Program-made: the position numbers and the translations under genes
Notes under the pieces: model-generated
Database searches by the model: none
What the model was told of the DNA's origin: nothing
The model's input: only the letters and a program-made list of their open reading frames with translations
In this document: positions 20,761 to 32,254 of the stretch, piece by piece
How the letters are laid out: each line of letters starts with the position of its first letter
Numbering within the stretch: the first letter of the stretch is position 1
From: Galeruca laticollis
Lineage: Eukaryota; Arthropoda; Insecta; Coleoptera; Chrysomelidae
Direction of reading: 5' to 3'
Assembly (NCBI GenBank): GCA_963921935.1
Contig: OY998177.1
Coordinates: forward strand, 109,546,067 to 109,610,066
DNA: 64,000 nucleotides

Positions 20761-23708
20761 GCCACGCACTATTTTATTGAGACGTTTTCTTTTCTTAAAT
20801 TTCTACAGGTGGTATGAAGACCAACTGTTCTTTTTATATATATTTTTTTAACAAAATTTAGAAACTAAATTGAATTTAGACTAAAGGCAAATTAGCAGAA
20901 TCACTAGGCTATGCTATAGTACCGACCAGTGGTTGGAAAAGGTGCGAGCAACACCGGCTAGGGAGTATTCTGTAGGTTCGGCGCCACCAGTTTACCGACT
21001 AAACTGGAAGTCTCTAGTTGATCACGAACTGGTCGATACTCTACAATCCACCGTAAACTACAAGGCCACTCCAAAAAAAGGGGGGGAATCAAAGTAATTA
21101 TTGCCTGCTGGACAGTCTGCCAAGTAAAACACAGTCTCTTCAAATGTCACCAATTTAATAAAAATAGGTAAGAAACATAGAAATAAAGAAAGATATAGGT
21201 GTTAAAGTTACAATAAGCTTTTTTATTATAATAATATCTTTAAAGCTGTAAACCGCAACGTGATCACGTGTTCAACAAGTTAACTTAACTTTGATAATTA
21301 GCTTAAAGTAAAGTAAAGAGGCCTACTAGGAAAATTGAAAAGGGAAAAATAAAGGAAGTACGAAACAAACAAAGATTTATAATAAAGTAGACTTAGCTGA
21401 TTTCCGTTTGTCCCTGAGAATCGCTGAATTATGGGAAACTGGAGGGCGTGAAGCACTGGGTATTGCAGTCAATGTCCAGGCAAATTTTTTGCCGAGAAGA
21501 AAACATAGAAAATCTCTAATATCTCAACACAAGATAGAGGGAAAACGGAAGATACTTTCATAATAATTGTACAAAATTAATTATCGAATTACTTAATTAT
21601 ATTCAATAAGTTAAATGGAATAATCACAGAAAATAAGGAAATTAAATCATTGTGATTATAAACACATCAGTTAAAAGAAGTCCAATACCAATTGATTATT
21701 ATATTACACAAATTATTTGTTCCCCATTTGTAAAAAAAAGGAAACAAAAAAAGTTTACGAAAATATCGACCCCCGCCTATGAAGTCGTTGACAAACTATG
21801 GCACAACAATAAAACTATTTAATATTGACAACTGAGAAATAAACATTAATTAAGAAATCAAATATCAAGTCAATTCAAACTCGAATCAATTAGCAAAATA
21901 GAAGAAGTGGTAAACAATAATCATTAAAAAAAAACTTAACTCACCTCTGGACAGGAGGGTTTTTATATTATGCTTGCGCTTGTCCAAACGATTCAACAAC
22001 GAAATAACTAAATACGGTATCCAAGTCAAAGACGGGATGTAACCACTGAGTGTCTGGAATCGAATCGACAAGTCAAAAAAAACGTGATTCGATTATCCAC
22101 CATAAAATTCTAATAGGAAGAAAGCAAAATAAATAAAACGCTGAATTCAGCATAACAAGCAGAATCGAGAAAATTACTGTTCAGTTATAAAATATGAATA
22201 GCTTACCTGAAGAACGGCAATAAATCCTACGTAGTAGTATCATCAATTAAATCTTCTCAAAAAAAAAATTCAGAAAATAGCAAAGATAAATAAAAGATGA
22301 GCTAACTGAATTGATAGATGGAGATTAATTATATAGAGTTTCAATCAAATCCCATACAAACTGGATAGTAAAATTTTTGATTAAAAACTCTAACCACTCT
22401 TCAATATGCTTTCTGTGGTGAAAGATGGCCGGAAAGAAGAAGAATTTCCAAAATTTCGCACCAGGATCGTTGCCAAAATACCACATGCGTAAAACTAAAC
22501 TCCGATGCCAAACTTAATTTTCGTCTAACAACCAGAATAAATCAGATGGACATTCAATTGAATTAAATTAAAGAATGAACTATAAAAGGCATGGATTTTC
22601 GATAAATTCAATAACAATCGGCAACTGTGTTCCTAATAGTACTAAGCCAGTGTATGAGCAGAAGGAAGAACATGTGTTCATAGCGCACACCATCACGACA
22701 AATAGAACCGATATAAACATTATATTTTGTTATAAATAAACATACTTAGGATTTTTTAGTCGAATATTGTGATCTTTTGGACAAAATAAGCGCTCAATAA
22801 CCGGAGTTGTTAACCAGGGAGAAAAGTGATATAAAAGTTTCCTCCACCAAGTGTTTATTCACATGTTGACCTAGAAATTAATACGAAGTGTTCGTCATGT
22901 GTCTGAATTTAATTAAAAAATTAAAATTATCAAATATCAACTTAAGTACTGGAAAAGGAAGTGAAACAGAACAAAACCCACCACTGGGATTTTCAGGTCA
23001 GTAACCTGAAACCAGAAGTGGGGACAATCAAAAGTCTATACACTGAAACTCTCAACCAAAATAACTTCCATTTTAGCTAATATCATTTGTATTTTCCCAA
23101 TTTCAGACTAAACAGCCTAATATACATATCAATAGAGAATGTTAGTGTGGAATACCACATAGACAAGTTTACAAATGAACACATCCCAGTTATTCACAAG
23201 AGATTTTTCGAATTACCACCTAGAAACAACTATGGATGTGCTAACAAAGACGAATAACAATATTATATACAAAATTTACATTAGATATGGATTAAGTCCG
23301 TCGGTGAGTTTGCTAAATAATATGAAAGAGGTTAATAAATTCAACAATCGATAATTTTTAGTCACCAACAATATTCTATTGACAAAAATAATATGGTTAA
23401 AAGAAAAGTAGTTACAGCAAAATAAAAATCGAAACTTAGATATAAACAGTGCGTTAACTGAACTCTAAAATAAATGTAATTGTGAGGTATTTTAATTAAA
23501 TAAAATAGAATAACAATCGGAGTTAACTTATTGATAAAAAAAAACATCAACATTGAACCGACCTTGCTAATATGGTGAAGGTGATGATAATTACTATAAT
23601 AAACACAGTAGTAACTTAGTTTTGATGAAGGTATCATTTAAATATTATGATTACGACGTAATCGATATAGAGAGGTTATTCGAATGAGCGTTTAGCAACA
23701 CTTAATTA
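20761..23708. other. Noncoding insert inside piggyBac III
   Basis: About 2.95 kb of AT-rich DNA between the two parts of the transposase gene. CGTG occurs at both junctions (about 20758-20761 and 23720-23723), which could be a 4-bp target duplication. A GC-richer patch (20918-21070) has one minus-strand frame (TSSLVGKLVAPNLQNTP) that I do not recognise. A hairpin lies at 22977-23023 (TTTCAGGT / ACCTGAAA, 5-base loop, with flanking CCCAC / GTGGG). No LTRs, terminal inverted repeats or transposase were found, so the type of insert is unknown. Confidence 0.5.
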
Positions 23709-23825
23709 TCAATTTAGAACGTGACAATCGGAAGGATTTTCCTCATCTCGCAATGTTTCGTCATCAGTCTCGACTTCTTCCTATAATTTCAGCAAACGCG
23801 CTTGATACTTCTCAAAATCCCCCAT
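23709..23825 (-). pseudogene. piggyBac III transposase, first coding segment
   Basis: Starts at ATG 23825-23823 and reads MGDFEKYQARLLKL, TAG, EEVETDDETLREDEENPSDC, then ends at TGA near 23709. A short basic or neutral start followed by an acidic stretch with EEVETDDE is typical of the N-terminus of insect piggyBac proteins. It lies 2.9 kb upstream of the remaining gene, whose first residues (HDPELNIIQSDSEP) would follow naturally. Either a nested insertion or a very long intron lies between. I favour an insertion. Confidence 0.6.
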
Positions 23826-24087
23826 ACTTGCCTGAAATAAATGTAGTATAATATAGAAAAGATAATACATATTATCTGCCAAATATACTTACAAAATAAA
23901 TAAATTCGCTATGCCAAAAAATGTTACTTCAGTACTCGCGGGGTGATGTCGACGCCTCACACTCGTCTTTACAGCCTAACGACAAACTTTATACTAATGA
24001 GCGTTTGTCAGGCTCTAGAGGCCGGGAAGGATGCAGCTACAGACGCGCAGAGCCATCTTCAGGTTTTGGCGAGTAACGCAGGGTTAA

Positions 24088-25275
24088 ATGCGTTTGCACT
24101 TTTAATATAAGTTTTGTTCGTTAGCGGAACAATTAAGAATGTAGCACTGGTTACTAGTTATGAGGTTTAATATCATTACAATATTCGATTGTATTTAATG
24201 CTTATTGAAGTTTTAATTATACCTGTCAATTCGCCGGCTGAAGATGGAAGCAGATATGGTAGAAATTGATGTTTGTGGAATTTGGGAGTGTTGAATAGAT
24301 ATTATGAACGAATTTTAGGTAGGAATTAAGTGTAGGTATAAAAATGTGTAATAATTATTATACAGGGGTGGAATATAAATGTAATTAATGTATGATTTAC
24401 ACGATAATCATTGATTTCAAATTTAAAAAATTTCTGGGTAAGACAGATATAAATTGAGAAAATCTGAAAATGGAAATAGTAATGTAATGTTAAACATGCC
24501 AACTGTTTTTACATTATTACTCGGTTCAATTTTGCCACCACTATAATGAAACTGCTGAATGCATCGTGCATTAGTCGTATTTTTATTACAAGGTTTCCGA
24601 GTTCATAGTTAAAAATTCATTCCATATAAAATGAATTTGATCGATTCACTTCATGCCGGATATTACTTTTCGAAAATAAAACAACAATTCGTATTTTCAA
24701 TGTATATTAAAGCATTTTCCCCATTATGTTTTTTTAGCTTTGAAAAGGGTCTTACTTCGAACCAGTTACTCCTCAACAATCGTAATGATGTCGGAAGGTA
24801 TGAATATCATAATTAAAAGACATTTAAAATAGACCAAATGAATTATGGACATTGTAAAACGTGACACTGAGACGTTTATTGAAACGTCTCATTCAAAGCT
24901 CCGTCTGGCCTCCGTGAACCTACAAAAGAAAATTGAGGATCAAACAAAATATATGTTGGTAATTCCACCAAAAATCGAAACATTCTCCTGAAACAATTTT
25001 CTATAATATATACGGAGAGTTTCTCCAAAATACTAAATTTCTAATTCTAAATATCGATTCTCTCGAAGACCCAATTGTTCAATTTCATATTATTGTTGTG
25101 TATAATATTGTAAATTCTTATCAATTAATTTTTTTTGCAAATATAAGTTTCCGTTCGAATATAAAAGGCGTTTTTGAAAACCTGGAATTAGGTTTCAGAG
25201 TAATTTCCGGCGCATAATTTCAATTTAGTTCCACGATTGATTTCATTTTTTGAAATATCCAAAATGTAACAAATT
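24088..25275. other. AT-rich stretch with one perfect hairpin
   Basis: No gene found. GAGACGTTT-attg-AAACGTCTC at 24869-24890 is a perfect 9-bp inverted repeat with a 4-base loop. The open frame at 24631-24816 has no recognisable features. Confidence 0.55.
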
Positions 25276-25420
25276 AACTGTCTCGACCCTTACTTGGTGG
25301 AATCTACTCATATTAGTGTTTTAAATGAAACTCACGGTTTCTAGTTAATTCCACAATATAATAAAATTGGTTGAAAATTCTAAAAAATTGACAATTGTTT
25401 TGATAAATCAATATCAAAAT
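25276..25420 (-). repeat. PLE-A end fragment
   Basis: Begins CTGTCTCGACCCTTACTTGG and runs through AGTGTTTTAAATGAAACTCA and TTGACAATTGTTTTGATAAA. This equals the outer roughly 145 bp of the PLE-A minus arm. The match stops before the hammerhead-like CTGACGA, leaving only the GAAAC side (here changed). No coding sequence. Confidence 0.75.
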
Positions 25421-26827
25421 GTTGAAACAGTTGAAAACGCTATTTTCCCTTTTGTCCTTAAAAAACTCTTGTTTGAAGTTGGTAAATCTTTTTTCTTTAA
25501 ACTAATTTTACATTACAGCCTTTTTAAAGATATTGCTAGCAATTTAATTGCTGGCCTTTGTTGAATAATAATTGCGCATGCGTTTCGGCCTATTTTCACT
25601 GCAACTTTCAGGCTTGAAAAATATAGAAATGTTCCTAATTTTCAAGGTTATTTACGCGCAACTTTACGTATTTTTCGTGATTTTAGATTTAGACCACATA
25701 ATGATTGTGTTGGCCGTTCTGTATAATGGACAAATATCAGTTTTCTTTATATGATGCTCAATTTTTTCTAATAACTTATCGAATGTAGGCTCATTCATTC
25801 TCAGGTAGTTTTTAAAGATTTCAAGTCATAACAATCTTTGAATTCGTTTGTAATTTTTAAGTTTCCCATTGTTTTATATAACCATGGATTGTTCCCGATC
25901 TATTCATCCTGTTTTCAATGCGCTTTTTTATATAAGTAGCAAGAACAGCATTTGTAGTAATTGCCAGAAGTAAAATTTATGTTTTTTCTGTATTAATTTC
26001 CAAAGTGAATTTCCACCTTTTTCTTGTAGGATTAAATTTGTTTTTACATTCCAACCATAAAATTAATTTGATAATAATGTAGATTGTCAAAAAAATCTTA
26101 GAAATTTGCAACAAATAGGCTCAAATGTAAGAAGACTAGTTTTTAATTTTGCATGCAATTTATATTGTCTGCCATAAAGTTGCTGCAAAAAGGCTGTAAT
26201 GTAAGATTAGTATTAGATATTATTTGAACTTTGGTGTTCTAGATATTTCGTTGTAACCTTGAAATAAAGGTGAAAGACTTATAATGAATTAATCTTGCTT
26301 TGGGGTTTGTTGGATTGAGGTATCTGGGTTCAGGGTTTGTCGAATTGAAATTGAAACCTGCCAAATTGATTCAAATTTCAGTTTCAAACCCAATATTCAT
26401 ACTCAATATCTCCAAAATCTCGGAGTATAATTTCAAAAAATAAATTACCAGTAAAAAAATGTCAGCCTTAAGGAGTCATAATGTTAATGAAACATGTATC
26501 CTGTAAATTGAAAGTAGGGTAACTTGAGAAATAAAAATAGTGACTGACTTCTTTGTTTTTTGAACTGAATTTGCAGTTGTTACAATTTATAAATCAACCT
26601 AACTTCTGTGGTGAATTGTTGGATTATTACAGAATAATATATTTCTTGTTGTACGTTAAAAACGCTAATTTTTGGAAAAATTAGTACATTTCAAAAAATA
26701 GTTACAATATGATGTTCGAGATACAACACGGGCTTCATACCTTGAACACAAGGAAGTTTTTCTTTGGTCACAATATACGATAGGTAATTATAAAAAACTC
26801 AATTCACTCATAAAAACCTTTATTAAA
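25421..26827. other. AT-rich stretch, nothing recognised
   Basis: Open frames at 25367-25564 and 25572-25754 are hydrophobic AT-driven frames without motifs. No repeats with other parts of the window noticed. Confidence 0.5.
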
Positions 26828-27425
26828 TCATAATAACAAAACTAATCTAGAACTTTTGAAATCTCTAGAACTACAAAAATTTCCTAGTGCAAATAGTTTT
26901 TTTGGAGGTTTAATTTTCTTCTTACTATCACAAGCTATGTATAGGTTTCTGTCTTCTTTCTCAGGTGATGTCCAATTTTTCAGAGATTGTTCCATAGATT
27001 TTATTACAAATTTCTGTTCTGTAATGTCATAAATATTGCCAAATATATATTCATTTTCGCTAAAGAAAATTAGGAAATCATCAATTTTGAATTTTAGAAT
27101 TTCTGGATCACAGAATTTTTGAAGATATTTCAGACACCATCAGATTCCTTCAACAAAAAATTATCATCTAATAAGGAGGATTCATAATCATATACGATTT
27201 TGCTTTTATCAAGCTTTCTCATGTTTTTGCTTCTAGCTCTATCCTTTTGTGAAATTGTAACGTTTTCGTTTCTCCTTTTATTAATAGACTAGCAAACTTC
27301 AACATTTAAATTCTGGTTTTCTCTGGTGTATCTGTTAAGATACAAGACTTTCCTTTTTGTCTCTCCTTTCCTCTGTTTTTACTTGGGGCAGCTTTAGGAT
27401 GAGGTGTAATTATACTTTTCTTTAG
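26828..27425 (-). pseudogene. pogo/DDE_1-like transposon protein C-terminal tail
   Basis: From 27425 leftwards: KSIITPHPKAAPSKNRGK, then KGKSCILTDTPEKTRI and a stop. The P-x-PKA..R..GK..ILTDTPEK pattern marks the end of insect pogo/Tigger-like (DDE_1) proteins. A shifted frame reads DRARSKNMRKLDKSK and YDYESSLLDDNFLLKESDG. A third frame, open from about 27139 to TGA at 26828-26830 without an ATG, reads about 100 codons including FCDPEILKFKIDDFLIFFSE, VIKSMEQSLKNWTSPEKED and KKIKPPKKLF. That last part resembles a small C-terminal domain seen after DDE_1 tails. I cannot name it. The catalytic region is absent. Confidence 0.5.
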
Positions 27426-27429
27426 TCAT

Positions 27430-29234
27430 GAGGGGGTTAGAGTTAATCCCCTAATAGTTGCCGATCACCAATTAATTAGGCTTATTGTGGTTCTCCAGTC
27501 GCAGGTAGTAAGAAGAGTCCCATCCTATGTTCTAAGGAAACAATGAATTCCGCGGACTATACTTTCCTGCAATACGTCCTGATTTGTATCTGAAATGGTG
27601 GCGTTAGGAACGGAGGTTATCAATTCAGTCCAAAACGGTCCGAATTATTGGTAAAATAAATCTGACCTGGTTACATAAAGCACACATGAAAAGTGTAAGT
27701 TTAGTAAGTCACAATTACAGAGATACATCCCTTTTTGTGAAATTCTTCCCTCCGCAATATCTCGAGAACGGTATGTCCGATCGAAATGATTAATAGCGCG
27801 TTTGATAGGTAACACAAAATAGGGATAGTTTTCGTTGATAAAATTGTTCATAAAATGCATAACGAAAATTGCAATAGAAAGTTTAAACAAAATTTAAGAT
27901 GGTACCAGAAGTGGCAATACTTATCATTCCTGATGAATAAATGTTTGTAAATCAATTAGGTATCGATATAAAAGCTATTATAATAGATCACGCGTCTACC
28001 TGAGTTTGCTTGTATGCATGCGTAAGCTACTTTTTTGCTTTTGTTTTTATTGTTGCTTTTAATAAACTGTTGCTAATGGTACTCATAATATTTAATCTGA
28101 CATGGGGAATTCATAAAAAATAGTATTTCCAATTATTAATAAGTGCTAGTGATATGCAATGAAATTATGAATGAACATAATTATAATGAATGTAAAAGTA
28201 GATTTCAGATATTTTATGAGGAAATTTGGTTTACTTATTGAATAAAACAGGATACAGTTGGAGCAGTAGTAGACTGAGTATTAAAAAAATAGAGCAATTG
28301 CTGGAACAAGTATATCCATAGTATTCATCGAAATTTGAAATTCAATAATCGAAGGACCACCCTGTAGAACACGGACAAAGGAACATAAATCAAACTATAC
28401 CTTGTAATGTTTATCACAGAGCACTTTACTTCTATATAAAACAAATATTATGAAACCGACACTTGAAGGTAGATATGGAAATACATATACATAATTAAAT
28501 AAATTAATAAACAATTAAAACTTTTAGAGCTAAGTTATACGGTTTTCTCGCGCATAGGTTATAATTTGACAACACCGCGGTACTGAAGGTAAATTGCTTT
28601 TATTTGGTTTATCAAAATTTTCCGGTAGCTTTTCAAGTGTTTGTAATTATCATCATAATAATAGAAGTTGATGTAAATTCGATCTTACCCCATATTTACA
28701 ACTGCACTATTCAGTAAGTTATTAGTTTGGTTTTTAGCAACAGATTAAGTGAAACCACAATAAATACTAAAATTTTACGGGGTACATATATTCTTTTTGT
28801 AAGTCAGACATACTCTTCCACCGACCTCTTTTCTGAACTCTCTGATGACACGAGGTCAAACGACGGACGGAACCGAGTTTATTCGCTATATGAAACCAAG
28901 CATTGGATTTTCTTTAACTCTTGGCGGGGTCTTCGCATCTATTAAAATGTGAATCTAACACTTATTTCTTTCCAAAATCAAATTCAAAAATGAATCCATT
29001 AAAATGCATCAAAAATTGAAAAAAAATGCAAGGATTTTAAAAGTGGAGTGGGGGTGGGGGCGGTATTTAATAATGAGGTGTACAACAAAAATTTATATTA
29101 AGTATCAGATTTTAATAATAATAATAATAATACATATAGTACTATTAAAATTATTATGGTAACAATAAAACAAAATAACAATTTTTAAACAGACATAAGT
29201 CACGTCTCACAATTATTGTAAAAACTAATAATAA
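27430..29234. other. No recognisable gene; (AAT)n near the end
   Basis: A GC-richer segment at 27430-27800, including CCTCCGCAATATCTCGAGAA near 27750, looks like an old repeat but has no identifiable coding frame. G-run AGTGGGGGTGGGGGCGG-like sequence lies at 29044-29063. An (AAT)n microsatellite of about eight units spans 29108-29131. Confidence 0.5.
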
Positions 29235-29785
29235 TTATGTGTTTTTAAAGTTTTCTAGGAGGAAACTTTGTCTCTTGTCAGAAAACATGTGTTTAAAAAC
29301 TGAAAAACTTCGTTCAACATCAAATGTAATGGGAGCATATTTATATTTACAAATGATGTGTAATTCTAAATTTGGTATATTTACATCGTTTTCGCCCATA
29401 AAAATTTTCGACATAATTTTCACAATTTGAAAGCCTGTATTATTTTGAGCCACAGAATTGAATTTATTTAGAACGATGGTCCCAATTTGGCCACCGACTT
29501 TCTTACAATTTAACTAGAACTGGATAATTAGAGCTACTGATTCCGTTAATGGAATACAAGATTTTTCTAAATTTTTTATAGTTGTAAATACAAAAAATTA
29601 TCAGCAGAAATGACTAAATCGCTAAACAGCAAGTTATATTGCATATAAGTACAAAACATGGTCAAGAATCAGAACTGGCCTTAGTTTTGACCAAAATACA
29701 TGCTTTTTTCTGAATCGGCCGTAAAACTTCAAACATTGACCAAATATCTGTTATTATCGGTGAATACTGCGAAATTCTACATATA

Positions 29786-32254
29786 CAGGGTGTCCCGGGA
29801 CTAATGGGAAAAAAGTCAGGAGAGTATAATATGAGCCAAAATAATGTTAGTACTTCATATAAACTTTTACTATGCAGGCCCTCGTTTTCGAGTTATAGGC
29901 CTCCAAAGTTTTACTTTTGAATTTAGTTTCTATTTTTATTTTTTGTACTAGTTATTTGATCTTCATAAAATTTACGGCAAAGCTATAATGTAAGTGTATG
30001 TTTATTTTGGTAAGGTAAACAGATTTACAGTAGTGCATTGAAGCCAGGGACGGACTACTCGCAATGGTTAGTAATCCAAATAATTTGCAGGGATGGCACA
30101 CCCTGTATGAAATTATCGGAATTCACTTCCTCACACATTAAGCTAACGAAAAGGTACTCTTGTTGGAGTTCGATAAAATAAGCCGTTTGGCTAATATTTA
30201 CAGTTTTATTAATGCTCTACGTACAAATCTACCTAACTAACTTATTAATACGATGTCCAGAATTTACTTGCTTTTAATCAAAATTACATAACATTATTAA
30301 ACCATTAAGAAAACCTCAAAAAACACAAGTTATTAAACATTAGACTAAAACTAATTCCTAAACAACAACAAAAACTAACGTTATTCTAATAAATGTTCAA
30401 TATGAGCTCCTCCCACTTCCACGCACATTCTAAGTCTACGAAGGTTGTTTCTTTGCACTCGAAAGAGCAATTTCACACTATTTCTAATAACATTGCAGTG
30501 TAACACAATTCTGTATATTAAATCTTGCCTTGTTTGCACAGGTGTTGCGTATACCTTACTTTTGAGATAACCCCAGAGAAAGAAATCCATAGGATTAACG
30601 TCTCCTGATCGCGGTGGCCATTGAAAAGGGCCTCCACGACCAATCCATCTATTAGGGAGCCTTGTGTGTAAATGTTGTCGTACATCTAAACTGAAATGAG
30701 GAGGGGCCCCATCATGCATGAACCATAAATTCCTACGAGTTTGTAGTAGCACATTATCAAACAGGTTCCATAACTCATTTTGCAAAAAACTCCAAATATC
30801 TCTGACCGGTCAAAGTACCGTCAATAAAGTATGGCTGTATCAAATTATTGCCAACTATTCCTGCCAAACATCAACCATGAATCTATGCTGGATCCTAGTT
30901 TGGATAATGCCATGTGGATTCACATCATCCCATAAATGCATATTATGAGAATTTATGATTCCATCTCTGGTGAAACCCGGTTCGTTCGTAAAGAGAACGT
31001 TACTAATAAATGTGGTGTCTGCTTGTTGTTGTCGCAGAAACCACTGGCTATACTCAAGTCGAGCAGGATAATCAGCCACTGTCATACGGTGTACTTTTTT
31101 CATGTGAAAAGGATATAACAGCTGTTCTTTTAGGACGCGATGAACAACTGATTTCGAGACGTTATGTTCTCTTGATAATTTTCTTAAACTCGATGGTTCA
31201 TTATCAACTGCATTTAACAAGTCTTGTTCAACTGCCACAGTACGTATGCTTCGTACTGGACCTTCTCCAGCTCTTTCTGGCGAAACTCTTCCTAAAATTT
31301 AAAATTTTGTTTTGTATACATGGAAAATTACATTTACTTATTCATACTGTTTCTCGTAACCTGAGATCAATACGCCCAAACATTTGTCTGTCTGGCAATG
31401 CTCTGTTTGCAAAATGTTCTTCATAAAGCCTTTTGGCCTCTAAACAGTTTCGAGAAGCCAGTCCATACATTAGATGTTTATCTGCGTACTCAATAAAAGC
31501 GAATTCTGCTTTTGTAACTGTTAAATTAAGGACTTATGAATTATCGACAAGTACTGACTACGAACTATTCTACACAACGTTTGACAACTAATCCTTCTAC
31601 ACAACGTTTGACAACTAATCCTATGGTAACTTGATAAACGGTAAAAACACTTATAAAAAGTTTTTACCAACTTTCCAATTAATAAGTCGTTAATGTTTTT
31701 CATCTTCTGCTATCGTTAAATTATTTTTTTGTAGTACTCTAGGTAAATTTTGGACATCTATTAAAAGTTAGTTTTACCTCGTTGTGTACTTATAAAAATG
31801 GTGAATGCGTAAACTGGTACGTAGTGCATTAATAAAACTGTAAATATTAGCCAAACGGCTTATTTTATCGAATTCCAACAAGGGTACCTTTTCGTTAGCT
31901 TAATGTGTGGGGAAGTGAATTTCGATAATTTCATACAGGGTGTGCCATACCTGCAAATTTTTTGGATCACTAACCATAGCGAGTAGTCCGTCCCTGGCTT
32001 CAATACACTACTGTAAATCTGTTTACCTTACCAAAATAAACATACACATACATTATAGCTTTGCCGTGAATTTTATAAAGATCAAATAACTAGTACAAAA
32101 AATACAAATAAAAACCAAATTCAAAATTAAAACTTTGGAGGCCTATAACTCGAAAACGAGGGCCTGCATAGTAAAAGTTTATATGAAGTACTAACATTGT
32201 TTTAGCGTAAATTATACGCTCCTGACTTTTCTCCCATTAGTCCCGGGACACCCG
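29786..32254 (-). mobile_element. Mariner-like element with inverted repeats of about 430 bp
   Basis: Flanked by TA (29784-29785, 32255-32256). The left end is CAGGGTGTCCCGGGACTAAT; the right end read inwards is CGGGTGTCCCGGGACTAATG. The arms match over about 430 bp (29786-30217 against 31826-32254) with a few percent differences by eye. Inside each arm, about 320 bp from the tip, is a second transposon-like end: CACACCCTG followed by TA at about 30097-30107, and TA followed by CAGGGTGTGCC at about 31943-31955. The outer 320 bp therefore looks like a unit with its own ends, and a relative of it occurs alone at 40.8 kb. Confidence 0.9.
30381..31510 (-). pseudogene. Mariner/IS630-like transposase with HTH domain
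   Basis: First exon (about 31346-31510): FIEYADKHLMYGLASRNCLE, then ANRALPDRQMFGRIDLRL, an N-terminal helix-turn-helix of the DUF4817 type. A short intron (about 31285-31345) ends with AATTTTAG. The second exon reads GRVSPERAGEGPVRSIRT, SLRKLSREHNVSKSVVHRVL, LFTNEPGFTRDGIINSHNM, WFMHDGAPPHFSLDVRQHL, LPNRWIGRGGPFQWPPRSGD and NPMDFFLWGYLKSKVY. The first catalytic Asp (usually FTDE) is Asn here; the other two acidic positions are present. Two frameshifts occur between about 30785 and 30860. The protein would bind the element's own ends and move it by cut and paste, but this copy looks inactive. Confidence 0.85.

Larger units (their letters stand above)
18771..24083 (-). mobile_element. piggyBac-like element III with intact ends
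   Basis: Flanked on both sides by TTAA (18767-18770 and 24084-24087), the piggyBac target site. The left terminus is CCCTACGTTACTCACGCC. The right terminus read inwards is CCCTGCGTTACTCGCC, so they share 12 of the first 13 bases. Subterminal CTCGCGGGGTG occurs at both ends (18808-18818, 23935-23945) in direct orientation, and GGGGTGTTCCCAGCACCCC sits near the left end. At 5.3 kb it is about twice the usual size because roughly 2.9 kb of noncoding sequence separates the first coding segment (23709-23825) from the rest of the gene (19106-20760). Confidence 0.85.

Noticed and set aside
20970..20995. GGTGGCGCCGAACC on the minus strand, like a tRNA primer binding site
   Set aside because: No LTR adjoins it and no retroelement genes follow on either side.
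24631..25754. Several 60-65 codon frames
   Set aside because: Length and composition expected by chance; no start context, domain or conservation signal.
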